DNA of 64,000 bases from Tetrahymena thermophila SB210 (lineage: Eukaryota; Ciliophora; Oligohymenophorea; Hymenostomatida; Tetrahymenidae), in contig NW_002476418.1 of assembly GCF_000189635.1 (NCBI RefSeq), positions 124,001 to 188,000 on the forward strand, given 5' to 3'. This document shows positions 36,701-48,068 of this stretch, in pieces (the stretch's first letter is position 1; every line of letters begins with the position of its first letter). The position numbers and the translations under genes are program-made. The notes under the pieces were generated by a model. The model had not been told where the DNA came from. It did not search any database and saw only the letters and a list, made by a program, of their open reading frames with translations.

Positions 36701-38866
36701 TCACTGTTTTCTGATTGTAGATATTATTCTTTTATCAATGTCTGACTCGTTATCAATTTTGTATTAGAATTTCTAAAAAAATTACTAAATATACTTGCAT
36801 TATAAATCCTATGAATTCAGGATATCTTACTGCTCTTCGAAGTAACTTTTGAAACTTTAATTACCTATAAATAAATATTTTGAAAATTTAACTTTAAAAA
36901 TATTTTTTAAAAATGAAATACTTTATGTTTAAAATTTTATTTGATCTGTTTAATACTCAGAAGAATATCCTACTAGATGCATGGCAGCTAATTATTCTTT
37001 ACTCAGAAGCATCATAATAGACTTCTTAATAAATAGAAAGTCTTTATATAAATCTAAAATACTAAGTTATTTATTGATTTATTATTCTATTATATTTTTA
37101 TGAGACTAAAATTCACATGTTTCATCTTTGTCTTTTTTCTTATTTTTCCACAAATTTGCAGTTTTTAACAATTTAAATTAAGATCTTTTAATAAATAAAT
37201 AAAAAATATTTAAGTAAAAATTATCTTTAAGCAAAAAATCATTTTTAATAAAAAAAATTACGTTTTCAAGAAAATAAATTTTTTAGCTTTTTCAAAGATT
37301 TTTGCATCTTAAATATTTCTTAACTTTTAAATTAAATATTCATAGTTGCTATCAGAGCTTAATTTAATACTTAGATTTGAATTTGTTACATTTTTATTCA
37401 AATCACTTAAAATTCTCTCTCTATCATTACCAATTTCTTACTATGAATTTTTAAATTTAGAAATTTAAATTTAACTGGATTAATTTTTTATCTTTTATCC
37501 AAGTGAACACATTTATTTTATATTTATTTACTTGTTTATTATTGTGTTAGATTATTGATTTGGTTGTTCAGAATCTGTAAATAATAAATCATTATTTTTA
37601 CTATTTTCTGTATTTTGTATTTAATCTTTTTCAATTGTACATACAGAATTATTTTATTTGCTTTATTGACTCTATTCGATGTAATTTCTAAATTTAGATT
37701 AAAATAAAGGTAAAAATATATTGTTAAATCTTTCTTTTTCTTATGTTTCTTATTCATTAGTGAGTTATGTATTTGGTTGAATTGATTAACTTTATGGTTT
37801 CTCTTCAATTAATTTATTTGCCTTTAGTAATTTTTAATATGTATCTTAATACATATTCTATAAAAACACAAAGAAAAAATCTTTAAGTATTTCTTTCTGA
37901 GAAAAAATTCTAAAAATGAAACCAAAAGTTAGAAGTAAAGCAAAAATTGAATTCACTTAAGCTAAAATTTCTGGAATTGTTGAGAATTGAATTGAGATTT
38001 GCTAAACAATTTAATCCATTTATAACTCAACTTCTATGTAAGGATCATTCTATTATTAGCCAACAATATTACTTTACAAATTATAGTTTATTGGGCTAGA
38101 ATATTAAGATTATGATTGAATGAAAAGCCCTTAGCTTATTTAAGTTACTTACTATTAAGCATATATTGTACTCAAAACAAATTAATCTTAAAATGGATAA
38201 ATTAGCTTATTCAAATAATTTATTTAATTTTACTACGAAGTTGTATTGTACTGAGAAGTGTATAGCTTCAGATTTAGACCTGCTTATTCGCTATTCACAA
38301 ATTAGTCTATTTCATCTTAGCTGGCGCAATTATCTGGTACAGTTTTTTTGAAGTCATCAATAGTTGAACAAGAATAGATAAGTAAATAAAGTTTAGATTA
38401 TATATCTTTCTTTCCACTTTACATTAATGTGTAATTTGATATACTTGAAAAATCTATGCAATTATAGCCTACAAGATTGCTATTAGAGCACTTAGTGATG
38501 TTAAGTTAAATAACTGTTGTATTTGTGCCATAATAAAAAAAGTATGCTATTGGAACTAAATAAGTTTTATTCATTTGCATTTAGTATGTTTCTAAAGTTA
38601 TTTACTTTGTATACTGTAAATCAAAGGCTATCATCTTATAGAGAAACCTCTGTTGTTTCATCTGTTATAAATACCTGAGATCTAAACTTAGGATCAATTT
38701 TATTATTTAACAATAATAACATTAGATATATGAGATAACTAAGAACAATAGATATGATCGAAAATGACATTAATGATCCTAAAAAAGTACCTTTTTTTAC
38801 TTATTAGTTACCTATGTAAAAATTAAAAGGCAAAGAAAAGAAATCTATCTTTTTGATGAAATCCAT
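36701..38866 (-). pseudogene. Two-pass membrane protein, type 1, copy I, with frameshift
   Basis: The start is ATG at 38866 (MDFIKKIDFFSLPFNFYIG) and the family stop is TGA at 36701-36703. The first membrane segment is SFSIISIVLSYLIYLML. After TDETTEVSLQDD five bases are missing relative to every other copy (siblings read SLKNDLLAFQFQ), so the frame shifts and TGA follows at once, near 38622. In the shifted frame the gene is then open and conserved: AFDLQYTKQITLETYQMQMN, cysteines in ITKCSNS and DNCASQDE, the second membrane segment in PEILAQVNSIFALLLTFGFI, and the last exon YFEEQQDILNSQDLQCKYIQ, where the first of the two usual cysteines is glutamine. Preservation of the rest argues for a recent lesion or a sequencing error. 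It is the only type 1 gene found among the type 2 copies. Confidence 0.75.
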
Positions 38867-39812
38867 TTATTTATTTATTTTTCAAAAACTTCTACTTTTG
38901 TTTAGACAGATGTTATCTATCAATCACTCTTTTTTTTAATTTTTTTTTAATAATAATAATAATTAATAGTCTTTTAATTCATTAAAATTAAATAGTTATT
39001 AAAAAATAAGAACATTATATGATAAAAAACACTATATATAGCATAACTTTTTATTCATTCTAGTTAGATAAGTTGTTTGCTAAAGTATCATTCATTCTAA
39101 CTTATCTCATAAAAACATATCAAATTTAAATATATTTACTTTCTGAATTTTTAATGGATCTTATTTATATTTTAATATAATGTAGGTCCTTCCTTATTGC
39201 TATTTCTGAAAAAAAAAACATTTGATGGCTATAAACTAATTTTTTTTTAAATAAATTTTTAAAATTAAATCAGTAACTAGAGATATATAAATAATTAAGT
39301 GCAGTAAACAAACAAACATCTATATTATTTATAAAATAAAAATTATATTTGTTACTATTATCCAATTAATTTTCAAGTAATATAAATATAAATATCATAA
39401 TCATTTAGTGTGTGGCTTCATTCTTAATGAAAAAATCAAATTAAATTCATAAATACATAGAGGTAAGACAATTTATTCATAATAGTAAGAATACTTTACT
39501 AAAATTAGATTACCATTTCAATCAAATTTACGATTCTAATTAATTAATAACACATAATAAATTAGATATACATATTATGAATGAATAGTCTATGTTTAAT
39601 AGAAAATTTCCTAATTTTAACAATCCTTAAATTATTTGTACTTTTTATTCTATATAAAAATGTTGAATAGAAATGTTTGTTCTTAAAAAATAAATAAATA
39701 AATTATTAAAATAAAATATTAAATATATTTCTTATATTTAGCAAAATAAATAAATTATTAAAATAAAATATTAATTATATTTCTTATATTTAGCAAAATA
39801 AATACTAAAGAA
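38867..39812. other. Spacer between copies I and J
   Basis: AT-rich. The right part (about 39390-39660) belongs to a 3' flank shared by copies J, K, L and M, including a near-constant block TTTCCTAATTTTAA near 39610. A tandem repeat of about 60 bases occurs at 39690-39800. No gene is supported. Confidence 0.6.
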
Positions 39813-42236
39813 TCATTTTTTTAAATATAAGTTAGAATGATTTATTTTTAAAGAAGTCAGCAATCTTTTATCTACTATACTCGTGTTTTGTTATTTTTAG
39901 CATCTTAATAAAAATTATTAAATGTATTAGGCTTGTACTTCGCTTGATTTGTGTATATTAAATTGCTCTTCAAAATAATTTTTATCTCTTTAGCCAATTT
40001 CTAAAATTTAATTTAAAATAAATTAGCAAAAAATAAATTACTCTATAATGAATGAATTATTGATTTACATGCTGAAAATATATCTATCTTAGAATTCAAA
40101 TCTGTTAATGATCGAGCTTAATTATCCGAAAAACCTACTAGTTGTAAGGCTGCAAGCTGCTCTTTTGTTAAAAGAATAAATATAGCTTTCTTTAACATAA
40201 GAATGTCTTTATAAATCTTAAAGTAGTCTAAACTATCATTTACTTATTCTTCAATATCAATTATCATTTATCTGTTCAATCCCTAAGATTCTAAAAACAT
40301 CCTTTTTTTGCATAGCCTAATAATTTATTTAAATTATATTAATAAAATAAATAGGTTAATTAAACAAAATTTAACAGTGGTAAGTAAACTCACTCATAAA
40401 TTGTGAAACACTAAATATTTGAAAACAAAATAAATTTAATAAATAATGTTTAAATTACTTTAAATAAATTAAATTATTTAGTATAAAGATCACATACAAG
40501 AATTAAAAATGTTTTTACCTTGTTTTAAATAGAAGGTTTTATACTTTCTACGAAATTGGTTTTTCACTTAGAGTTTTTATTTTTTTGATTAATATCTACT
40601 TGAAACTTTAGTTTTCTAAAGAATCTGTTTCAATTTAATTACATTAATATACCCTTTATTATTTATCTTATTAAATAGAGCTTTTCTATTACTGGATAAA
40701 ATTGAGTGAAGAAGGGGAATCTATTTTTGTTGAATTTTAATTAATTAAATTAATTTTGAATTTATTTTTTTGTTCAATTGACTAATTTGTATTTTTATTT
40801 GTGATAGAATTATTTCTTTTTATACATAGCCCTTTAGCACTTTAAATCCTACCTCCACAATCTTACCTAATTAATTCTGCTTTTTGTTCAATACAAGAAT
40901 AGATAGAGTTCTAATCTTAAAACGACTATTGCTCTTAGTTAACTGAATCAGCATTTATTATAAACCTAGTTAGTCCTAGCTTAGGCTAAGCAAATGGTAC
41001 CATTTTAGGGATAGATTTTTCTGAAATTTTATCATCTTCTTCTTCTTCATCATCATCTTCTTAATCTTCTTCTTCTTTGCTTACTGGTTCTTCTACCTTT
41101 TTATCTACTTACATTTATTTAAGCTACAAATCCAAGCTGAAATTTACAAATTTGTTTATTTTCAATATCTTAGAATAAGTCTCTTAATAAATATTTTGTA
41201 AAATTAAGATGAACATCTCTTAAAGTATCATGTTTTGAGTTATTTTTCTAGCAAAGAAACCTAAAATCATCATAAAGCTAAAGGTACTATTACAAAGAGC
41301 CAAGATATCAGGAAAGGTAGGATATTATATACTAAAAAGCTAAATATTCTCATCAACACTTATGTAAATTTCATAAATCAATTTATTTCCTGTTTGCTAG
41401 ATATAACTAGCTTTATCTAAAGTTTGTTGAGAGAAAGTGTGTGATATTGGGCCATAAAATGTTTCCTAATTCTGAATTAAAAACCCTGATTTTACATTAG
41501 TTATCTGCTTAGTTGTTTGAATTGAACCTATACCTATTTAGCCATTAAAATTTTGCATAAACTAATTTTTAAAATTGGTTTCAATATTATTTGATGTTGT
41601 ATTAAATTATGTGGTCTTTAATCTTATATTTTGTTGTCCATATATGACTGCTTTATCTATTTGACTAGCATTTGCACAATTATTAGGAACAAAAGTTTTT
41701 ATTGAATCAGTGTCTTAGCATCTGTAAGCTGTAATAACTAAGTAAGATTTAAGATTTAGTTTGTTGTCCATAGTTAAAGATAAGTTTTTATAGCTATCAA
41801 AGTCTATGCAATCATAACCATCTAAAAGTTAATTTTAGCATTTTGTCATATTTAGACGTGTAACATTGTAACTCGTTGCATTTGACTAAAATAAAATAGG
41901 TATAAACACAATGTATGTCTTATTTTAATGAGCTTCTATTTCACTTAAGCTTTAATATAAACCATTCATTTTATTGTATGAGAACTGAAACCCAACAAAC
42001 TCATTATCTAAAGGAATGTCTATGGCATCTTTTGAAACAAAAGTTTGCATTCTAAATTTAGGGTCAATTTGATTAGTAAAAAACAGGTTTAGCAAATAAA
42101 TGAAATATATCAGAGTCGTTATTATTATAGAAATAGTTAAGAATGCTCCGAAGAAGGTTCTCTTTCTTATTTTTTAATTATAGGAATTAAATTCAATAGG
42201 CTAAGAGAAAATATCAAAGTTTTTCAAAAATTCCAT
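39813..42236 (-). CDS. Two-pass membrane protein, type 2, copy J, with acidic tract
   Basis: Three exons close in phase (42236-40519, 40316-40069, 39985-39813), giving 712 residues. The N-terminus is MEFLKNFDIFSQPIEFNSYN. The membrane segments are GAFLTISIIITTLIYFIYLL and PDILALCNSTFSFMMILGFF. The ectodomain cysteines are in MTKCQNQ, GYDCIDF, YRCQDTD and NNCANASQ. The cytosolic linker contains an acidic run, KEEEDQEDDDEEEEDDKIS (around 41020-41080), encoded by CTT/CAT triplet tracts on the plus strand. The sister copies have only three to five acidic residues there. Exon 2 carries the EQLAALQLVGFSDNQ motif and exon 3 carries NYFEEQFNIHKSSEVQ. The C-terminus reads about five codons further than in copy K, to LYLKK. 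No break was seen. Function unknown. Confidence 0.87.
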
Positions 42237-43672
42237 TTTTTATTAGTTCTACTATATATGTATAATTATTTAATTAAGACTTTTCTTTTTTTTTTCTAAA
42301 TTTTTTCTTTTATTTTGTGTGGTATTATATACTAATTTAAGAAATGTTTTGTTAAATTTGATATTATCCACATTAATTATATAAAATTTTGTTTTTGTTA
42401 AAATAAAATCTTCTCTTCAGACTCATACTTTTTTGTTTTTACTTCTATTGAATGTATAAATATATAGATAGATAGATTTTAGCTTCATTTAATTTAAATA
42501 AGGCTATTAAGTGGTTAGAATTTTAATTTATTTCTGCTTAATTATTTTAAATTTAATAAAAAAAAATAGGCTGAAAAAAAATACAAAATTCTTATGAACT
42601 AAGATGAGAATTAATTATATCATGTTTATTTTATTTCAAATTTCTTTTAGTTTAATTACTTTTAACATATTTTAAACATTATAAATACCAAAAATAAAAT
42701 ATTTTTTATTACAGTTTGTTTACACACACACAAACAAAGAAAATAAAGTAATATCAAAAATAAAATTTAATTTGACTAAACAAACCAAATAATAATAAAT
42801 AATTCATTCATTAAAAAAAAACATGTAATAATAAAATGGGTAAAAAATAGAGTTAAAATAAATTATTTATTCAATAATAAATAAATTTATCTCTAATATT
42901 GTGTGCCCAAAAAGAAAAATAAATATTAGCTAAAATAAATTAAAAAATTAATGAAAGATTAAAATTTTGCTTATTAATGTTAATTAAATTATGTATGTAG
43001 TTTTAATTTTTGTTTGAGTATGAAGTGATTATAATAATTCTTATTTATAAATTATAAAATTGATTTTAATTAGTTTATTTCAAAATTTAAAAATAAAATA
43101 AATTTTTTTTCATTCATTTTATTAGCAAATTATGAAATTTAAATAAAAATCCAAAAAATTACAAAAAAAGCCTAAGATGAAAAATTAAGTATTTTATCTA
43201 CTTTTTATGATAAAAATAAATTAATAAACTTTGTGATTTATTTTTTATTAATATTATGGTAAATAACAAACATGTAAATATTTCTTTATTTCATATAATA
43301 ATCAAACAAAACTAAAATTAATTAGCTATTAACAACATATTAACCCAAAATTATTTTGAGGGTATTTATTTTTTTGATATAAATACACAAACAAATTCAA
43401 AAAAATTTGTCCAAATTTCTTTTAATTAAATAAATATTCATTAGTATAGATAGCCTATCCAAAATTAAAAAGGCATTTAACTCTAAATATATAATGTTTA
43501 TTTTTAATAGAAAGTTTCCTAATTTTAATTAACTATTAATTTATTTATGATTTTTCTATGGTTTAAAAATGTTAATAGAAATATTTGTTCTTAAAAATCT
43601 ATAAACTAAATAAAATACAAAATATATTTCTTATATTTCACAACAAAAAAATTTTTTTAATTCTGATTGATT
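42237..43672. other. Spacer between copies J and K
   Basis: AT-rich. The part 42240-42960 is homologous to 46025-46710 (5' flanks of J and K), with a shared GTGGTTAGAATTT motif that also lies upstream of L and M. A short GATA run is at 42463-42477. The right end has the conserved 3' block near 43510. No gene is supported. Confidence 0.6.
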
Positions 43673-46024
43673 TCAGTTTGAATGGTTTATTTTTAAAGAA
43701 GAAAGCAATCTTTCATCTACTATGCTCAAGTTTTTTTATTTTTAGCATTTTAATATAAATTAGTAAATGTATTAGGCTTGTATTTCGCTTGATTTGTGTA
43801 TATTAAATTGCTCTTCAAAATAATTTTTATCTCTTTAGCCAATTTCTAAAATTTAAAATAAATTAGCAAATATAATTCTATAAATTTAATTTACATGCTG
43901 AAAATATATCTCTCTTAGAATTCAAATCTGTTAATGATCGAGCTTAATTATCAGAAAAACCTACTAGTTGTAATGCTGCCAGTTGCTCTTTACTTAAAAG
44001 AATAAATATAGCTTTCTTTAACATAAGAATGTCTTAGTAAATCTTAAAGTAGTCTAAACTATCATTTACTTATTCTTCCATATCAGTTATCATTTATTTA
44101 TTTAATCCTTAAGATTCTAAAAACTTCCTTTTTTTGCATAGCCTAATAATTTATTTAAATTATATTAATAAAATAAATAGGTTAATTAAACAAAATTTAA
44201 CAGTGATAAAATTTATAAATTATGAAACTCTAAATAATTGAAAATAAAATAAATCTAATAAATAATGTTGAAATTATTTTAAATAAATCAGTTTATTTTA
44301 AAATAAAGATCATTAATTTAAAAATTTATTTACCTTGTTTTAAAAAGAAGGTTTTGTACTTTCTATGAAATTGGCTTTTCACTTAGAGCTTTTATTTTTT
44401 TGCTTAATGTCTAAAAGAGACTTTAGTCATCTAAAACATCTGTTGCAGTTTAATTGCATTATTATGTCCTTGATAATGTATCTTGTTAGGTTGGACTTTT
44501 TTGTTAATTGATAAAATTGAATGAAGAAGGGGACTCTGCTTTTGTTGAATTTTAATTAAATAAATTAATTTTGAATTTATTTTTAAGTTGAATTGGCGAC
44601 TATATTGCATTTTTATTTGTGATAGAATTGTTTCTTTTTTTATATATCAGTCTAGCACTTTAAATCCTACTTCCATAATCTTACCTAGTTAATTCTGTTT
44701 TTTGCTCTAAAGAAGTATAGATGGAATTCTAATCTTAAATAGACTACTGCTCTTCGTTAATTAAATCAGTATTTATTGTAAATCTAGTATGGCCAATCTT
44801 AGGTGAAGTATATGGAATTATTATAGGGCTAGATTTTTCAGAAATTTTATCATCGTCTTCTTCTTTGTTTGCTGCTTCTTCTACCTTTTTAGCTACTAGC
44901 ATTTGTTTGAGCTTCAAATCCAAGCTGAATTATACAAATTTATTTATTTTCAATATCTTAGAATAAGTCTCTTAATAAATATTTTGTAAAATTAAGATGA
45001 ACATCTCTTAAATAATCATTTTTTGAGCTATTTTCCTAGCAAAGAAACCTAAAATCATCATAAAGCTAAAGGTACTATTGCAAAGAGCCAAGATATCAGG
45101 AAAGGTAGGATATTGTATACTAAAAAGCTAAATATTCTCATCAACACTTATGTAAATTTCATAAATCAATTTATTTCCTGTTTGCTTAATATAACTAGCT
45201 TTATCTAAAGTTTGTTGAGAGAAAGTGTGTGATATTGGGCCATAAAATGTTTCCTTATTCTGAATTAAAAACCCTGATTTTACATTAGTTATCTGCTTAG
45301 TTGTTTGAATTGAACCTATACCTATTTAGCCATTAAAATTATGCATAAACTAATTTTTAAAATTTGTTTCAATTTTATTTGATGAAGTATTAAATTATGT
45401 GGTTTTTAATCTTATATTTTGTTATCCATATATGACTGCTTTATCTATTTCACTAGAGTTTGCGCAATTATTAGGAACAAAAGTTTTTATTGAATCAGTG
45501 TCTTAGCATCTGTAAGCTGTAATAACTAAGTAAGATTTAAGATTTAGTTTGTTGTCCATAGTTAAAGATAAGTTTTTATAGCTATCAAAATCTATGCAAT
45601 CATAACCATCTAAAAGTTAATTTTAGCATTTTGTCATATTTAGACGTGTAACATTGTAACTCGTTGCATTTGACTATAATAAAATAGGTATAAACATAAG
45701 GTATGTTTTGTTTTACTGAGCCTCTATTTCACTCAAGCTTTAATATTTACCATTCTAGTAATTGTACGAAAACTGAAGCCCAACAAATTCATTATCTAAA
45801 GGAATATCTATGGCATCTTTTGAAACAAAACTTTGCATTCTAAATTTAGGATCAATTTGATTAGTAAAAAACAGGTTTAGCAAATAGATGAAATACATTA
45901 GAGTTGTTATCACTATAGAAATAGTTAAGAAGGCTCCGAAGAATGATCTCTTTCTTATTTTTTAATTATACGCATTAAATTAAATAGGTTAAGAGAAAAT
46001 ATCAAAGTTTTTTATTATATTCAT
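43673..46024 (-). CDS. Two-pass membrane protein, type 2, copy K
   Basis: Three exons close in phase (46024-44334, 44142-43895, 43830-43673), giving 698 residues. The N-terminus is MNIIKNFDIFSQPIQFNAYN. The membrane segments are GAFLTISIVITTLMYFIYLL and PDILALCNSTFSFMMILGFF. The cysteines are in MTKCQNQ, GYDCIDF, YRCQDTD and NNCANSSE. The linker has ANKEEDDDKISEKSSPIIIP. Exon 2 keeps the EQLAAL motif, and exon 3 encodes NYFEEQFNIHKSSEIQ and ends SLKINHSN. It is nearly colinear with copies L and M, and I used it as the reference for detecting their lesions. Function unknown. Confidence 0.87.
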
Positions 46025-47143
46025 TTATTCGTAGTTCTACTTTTTTTAATTAATTAATTAATTAACACTTTTCTTTTCTTTTTTTTTATTATCAATTTAA
46101 GAATTTTCTATGCTAAATTATTATTACCAAGTTATATATATAAAATATTGTTTTTATAACAATTTATTCTTCTTTTTTGGCTCATACTTAAACCTTTATT
46201 ATTCCTACTAGTCTTTTTTTATTGGATTGAAGAAATATTATTTATTCATTTAATTTAAACAATGCTATTTTAGTGGTTAGAATTTAAATTGCTTTTGGTT
46301 TCTAAATTCATGAAACAAAATAAGATGAAAAAAATTACAAAATTCTTATGAAGTAAGATGAATAATTATTATCATATTTTTTTCAAATTTCTTTTAGTTT
46401 AATTACTTATAGCTAATTTTAAATATTATAAATAGCAAAAATAAAATATTTTTTATTTTAAGTTACACACAAATAGAGAAGATGAAGCAATATCAAAAAT
46501 AAAATTTAACTTGACTAAAAAACCATACAATAATAAATAATACATATATACATATTACATAAAAATGTCTAATAGCAAATATATTAAAATGGGTAAATAA
46601 TAGAATTAAAAATAAAGTATTAAATCAAATATGAATATAATTTATCTCTATTATGGTGTGCCCTAAAAGAAAAACAAATATTAGCTAAAATACATTACAA
46701 AATAAATTTAAAGATTAAAAATGTGCTATTAATACTATAAAAGAAAAACTTTACTTGATAGGAACTGTAAAGAAATTGTGGTAAAAAATTATGTTTTAAT
46801 ATTATCTTATTTAGTGTTTAAATTTAATTAAATTATGTATATACATATATGTATATTTAATTTTTGATAATGGAGCGATTATAAAAATTTTCATTTATTT
46901 AGAAATTATTAAAATAATATTGATTATTTAAATTTTTTTATTTCAAAATATTAAAAGAAAATAATGTAAAAATGCTACCTAAACAATACATTTTGTTTGT
47001 TTAAATTTATATGACTTATTTGATTATTATTTTTTATTACAGTTTTTGAAATTTACTTTTTCAATTTGATGATCTGATAATAAAAATAAATATGCAAATT
47101 TATTTTTTCAAGATAGATTTAGTAATTTAAGTACTTACTAAGA

Positions 47144-47239
<96 letters not shown>

Positions 47240-48068
47240 AAATAAACATAATTGAAATTTCTATTAATTGGTTTTTTATTTTGAAACAAATAAAGAGTAA
47301 AAGTATATATAAATCAACTAATTGATTTATTATTCAGTAATTTAAAATGTGGAAGTAAAAAAGAAATTAATACTTTTGATAAAGCATGAGTTATTTTTAA
47401 TCATTCATTTACTGTTTAAAATTACACATCAAACAACCTAAAGTATTAATTAATATTTTTTAACGCAAATATAAATCTATATAATGCAGTTCCTCAATTA
47501 TTAAGACTCCAAGATATTAACATTAATTTCTTAAGAAATAAATATACGAATAAATCTTCAAAATTTAATCAATAAAAAAATAAAAAGCAATATATCATTA
47601 GTAGAGTAAATATCAAATTTTTAATAAAATAAAAATATATTTGTGAGTATTATCTAAGCTTTCAAGCAAAATAAATCTAAAATTATGATCACTTAGAGTG
47701 TGGTATGGTTCAAAATGAAGGAAAAAAAAATCAGAGATGAATATGAAGGCAAAGATAGTTTATTTAATAATAGTAAGAATACTCGAATATTAGAATAACC
47801 TTGATATTAAATTTACAATTCCAGTAGCAATATAATTAATTATATATATCAAAATTTGTATCTAAATTATCTATGTTCAATAGAAAGTTTCCTAATTTTA
47901 ATTTTCTATTAATTTATTTATTATTTTTTATTCAGTTTAAAAATCTTAAACATAAATATCTGTCCTTAAAAATTAAATATATCAACTAAATAAAATACAA
48001 AATGTATTTATTTATTACACATATTTCATAAAATACAAAAAAAAATATTTTTTTTCTCCTTATTTATT
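46025..48068. other. Spacer between copies K and L
   Basis: Two kilobases of AT-rich DNA without a supported gene. The left part is the duplicated 5' flank of copy K. The right part (about 47640-47920) is the 3' flank shared with J and M. The CTAT microsatellite lies between them. Confidence 0.6.
47144..47239. repeat. CTAT microsatellite, 24 units
   Basis: An uninterrupted run of 24 CTAT/TATC tetranucleotides over 96 bases. It is by far the longest perfect simple repeat in the window and does not occur in the equivalent spacers of the sister copies. Confidence 0.97.

Noticed and set aside
37539-37808. Minus-strand 89-codon frame starting MKRNHKVNQFNQ
   Set aside because: It is an out-of-frame reading of the linker of copy I; the frame continuing from the second membrane segment is different and longer.
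42716-42740. ACAC-rich stretch as an RNA gene or regulatory hairpin
   Set aside because: It is too short and without pairing potential; no tRNA-like cloverleaf was found here or elsewhere in the spacers.
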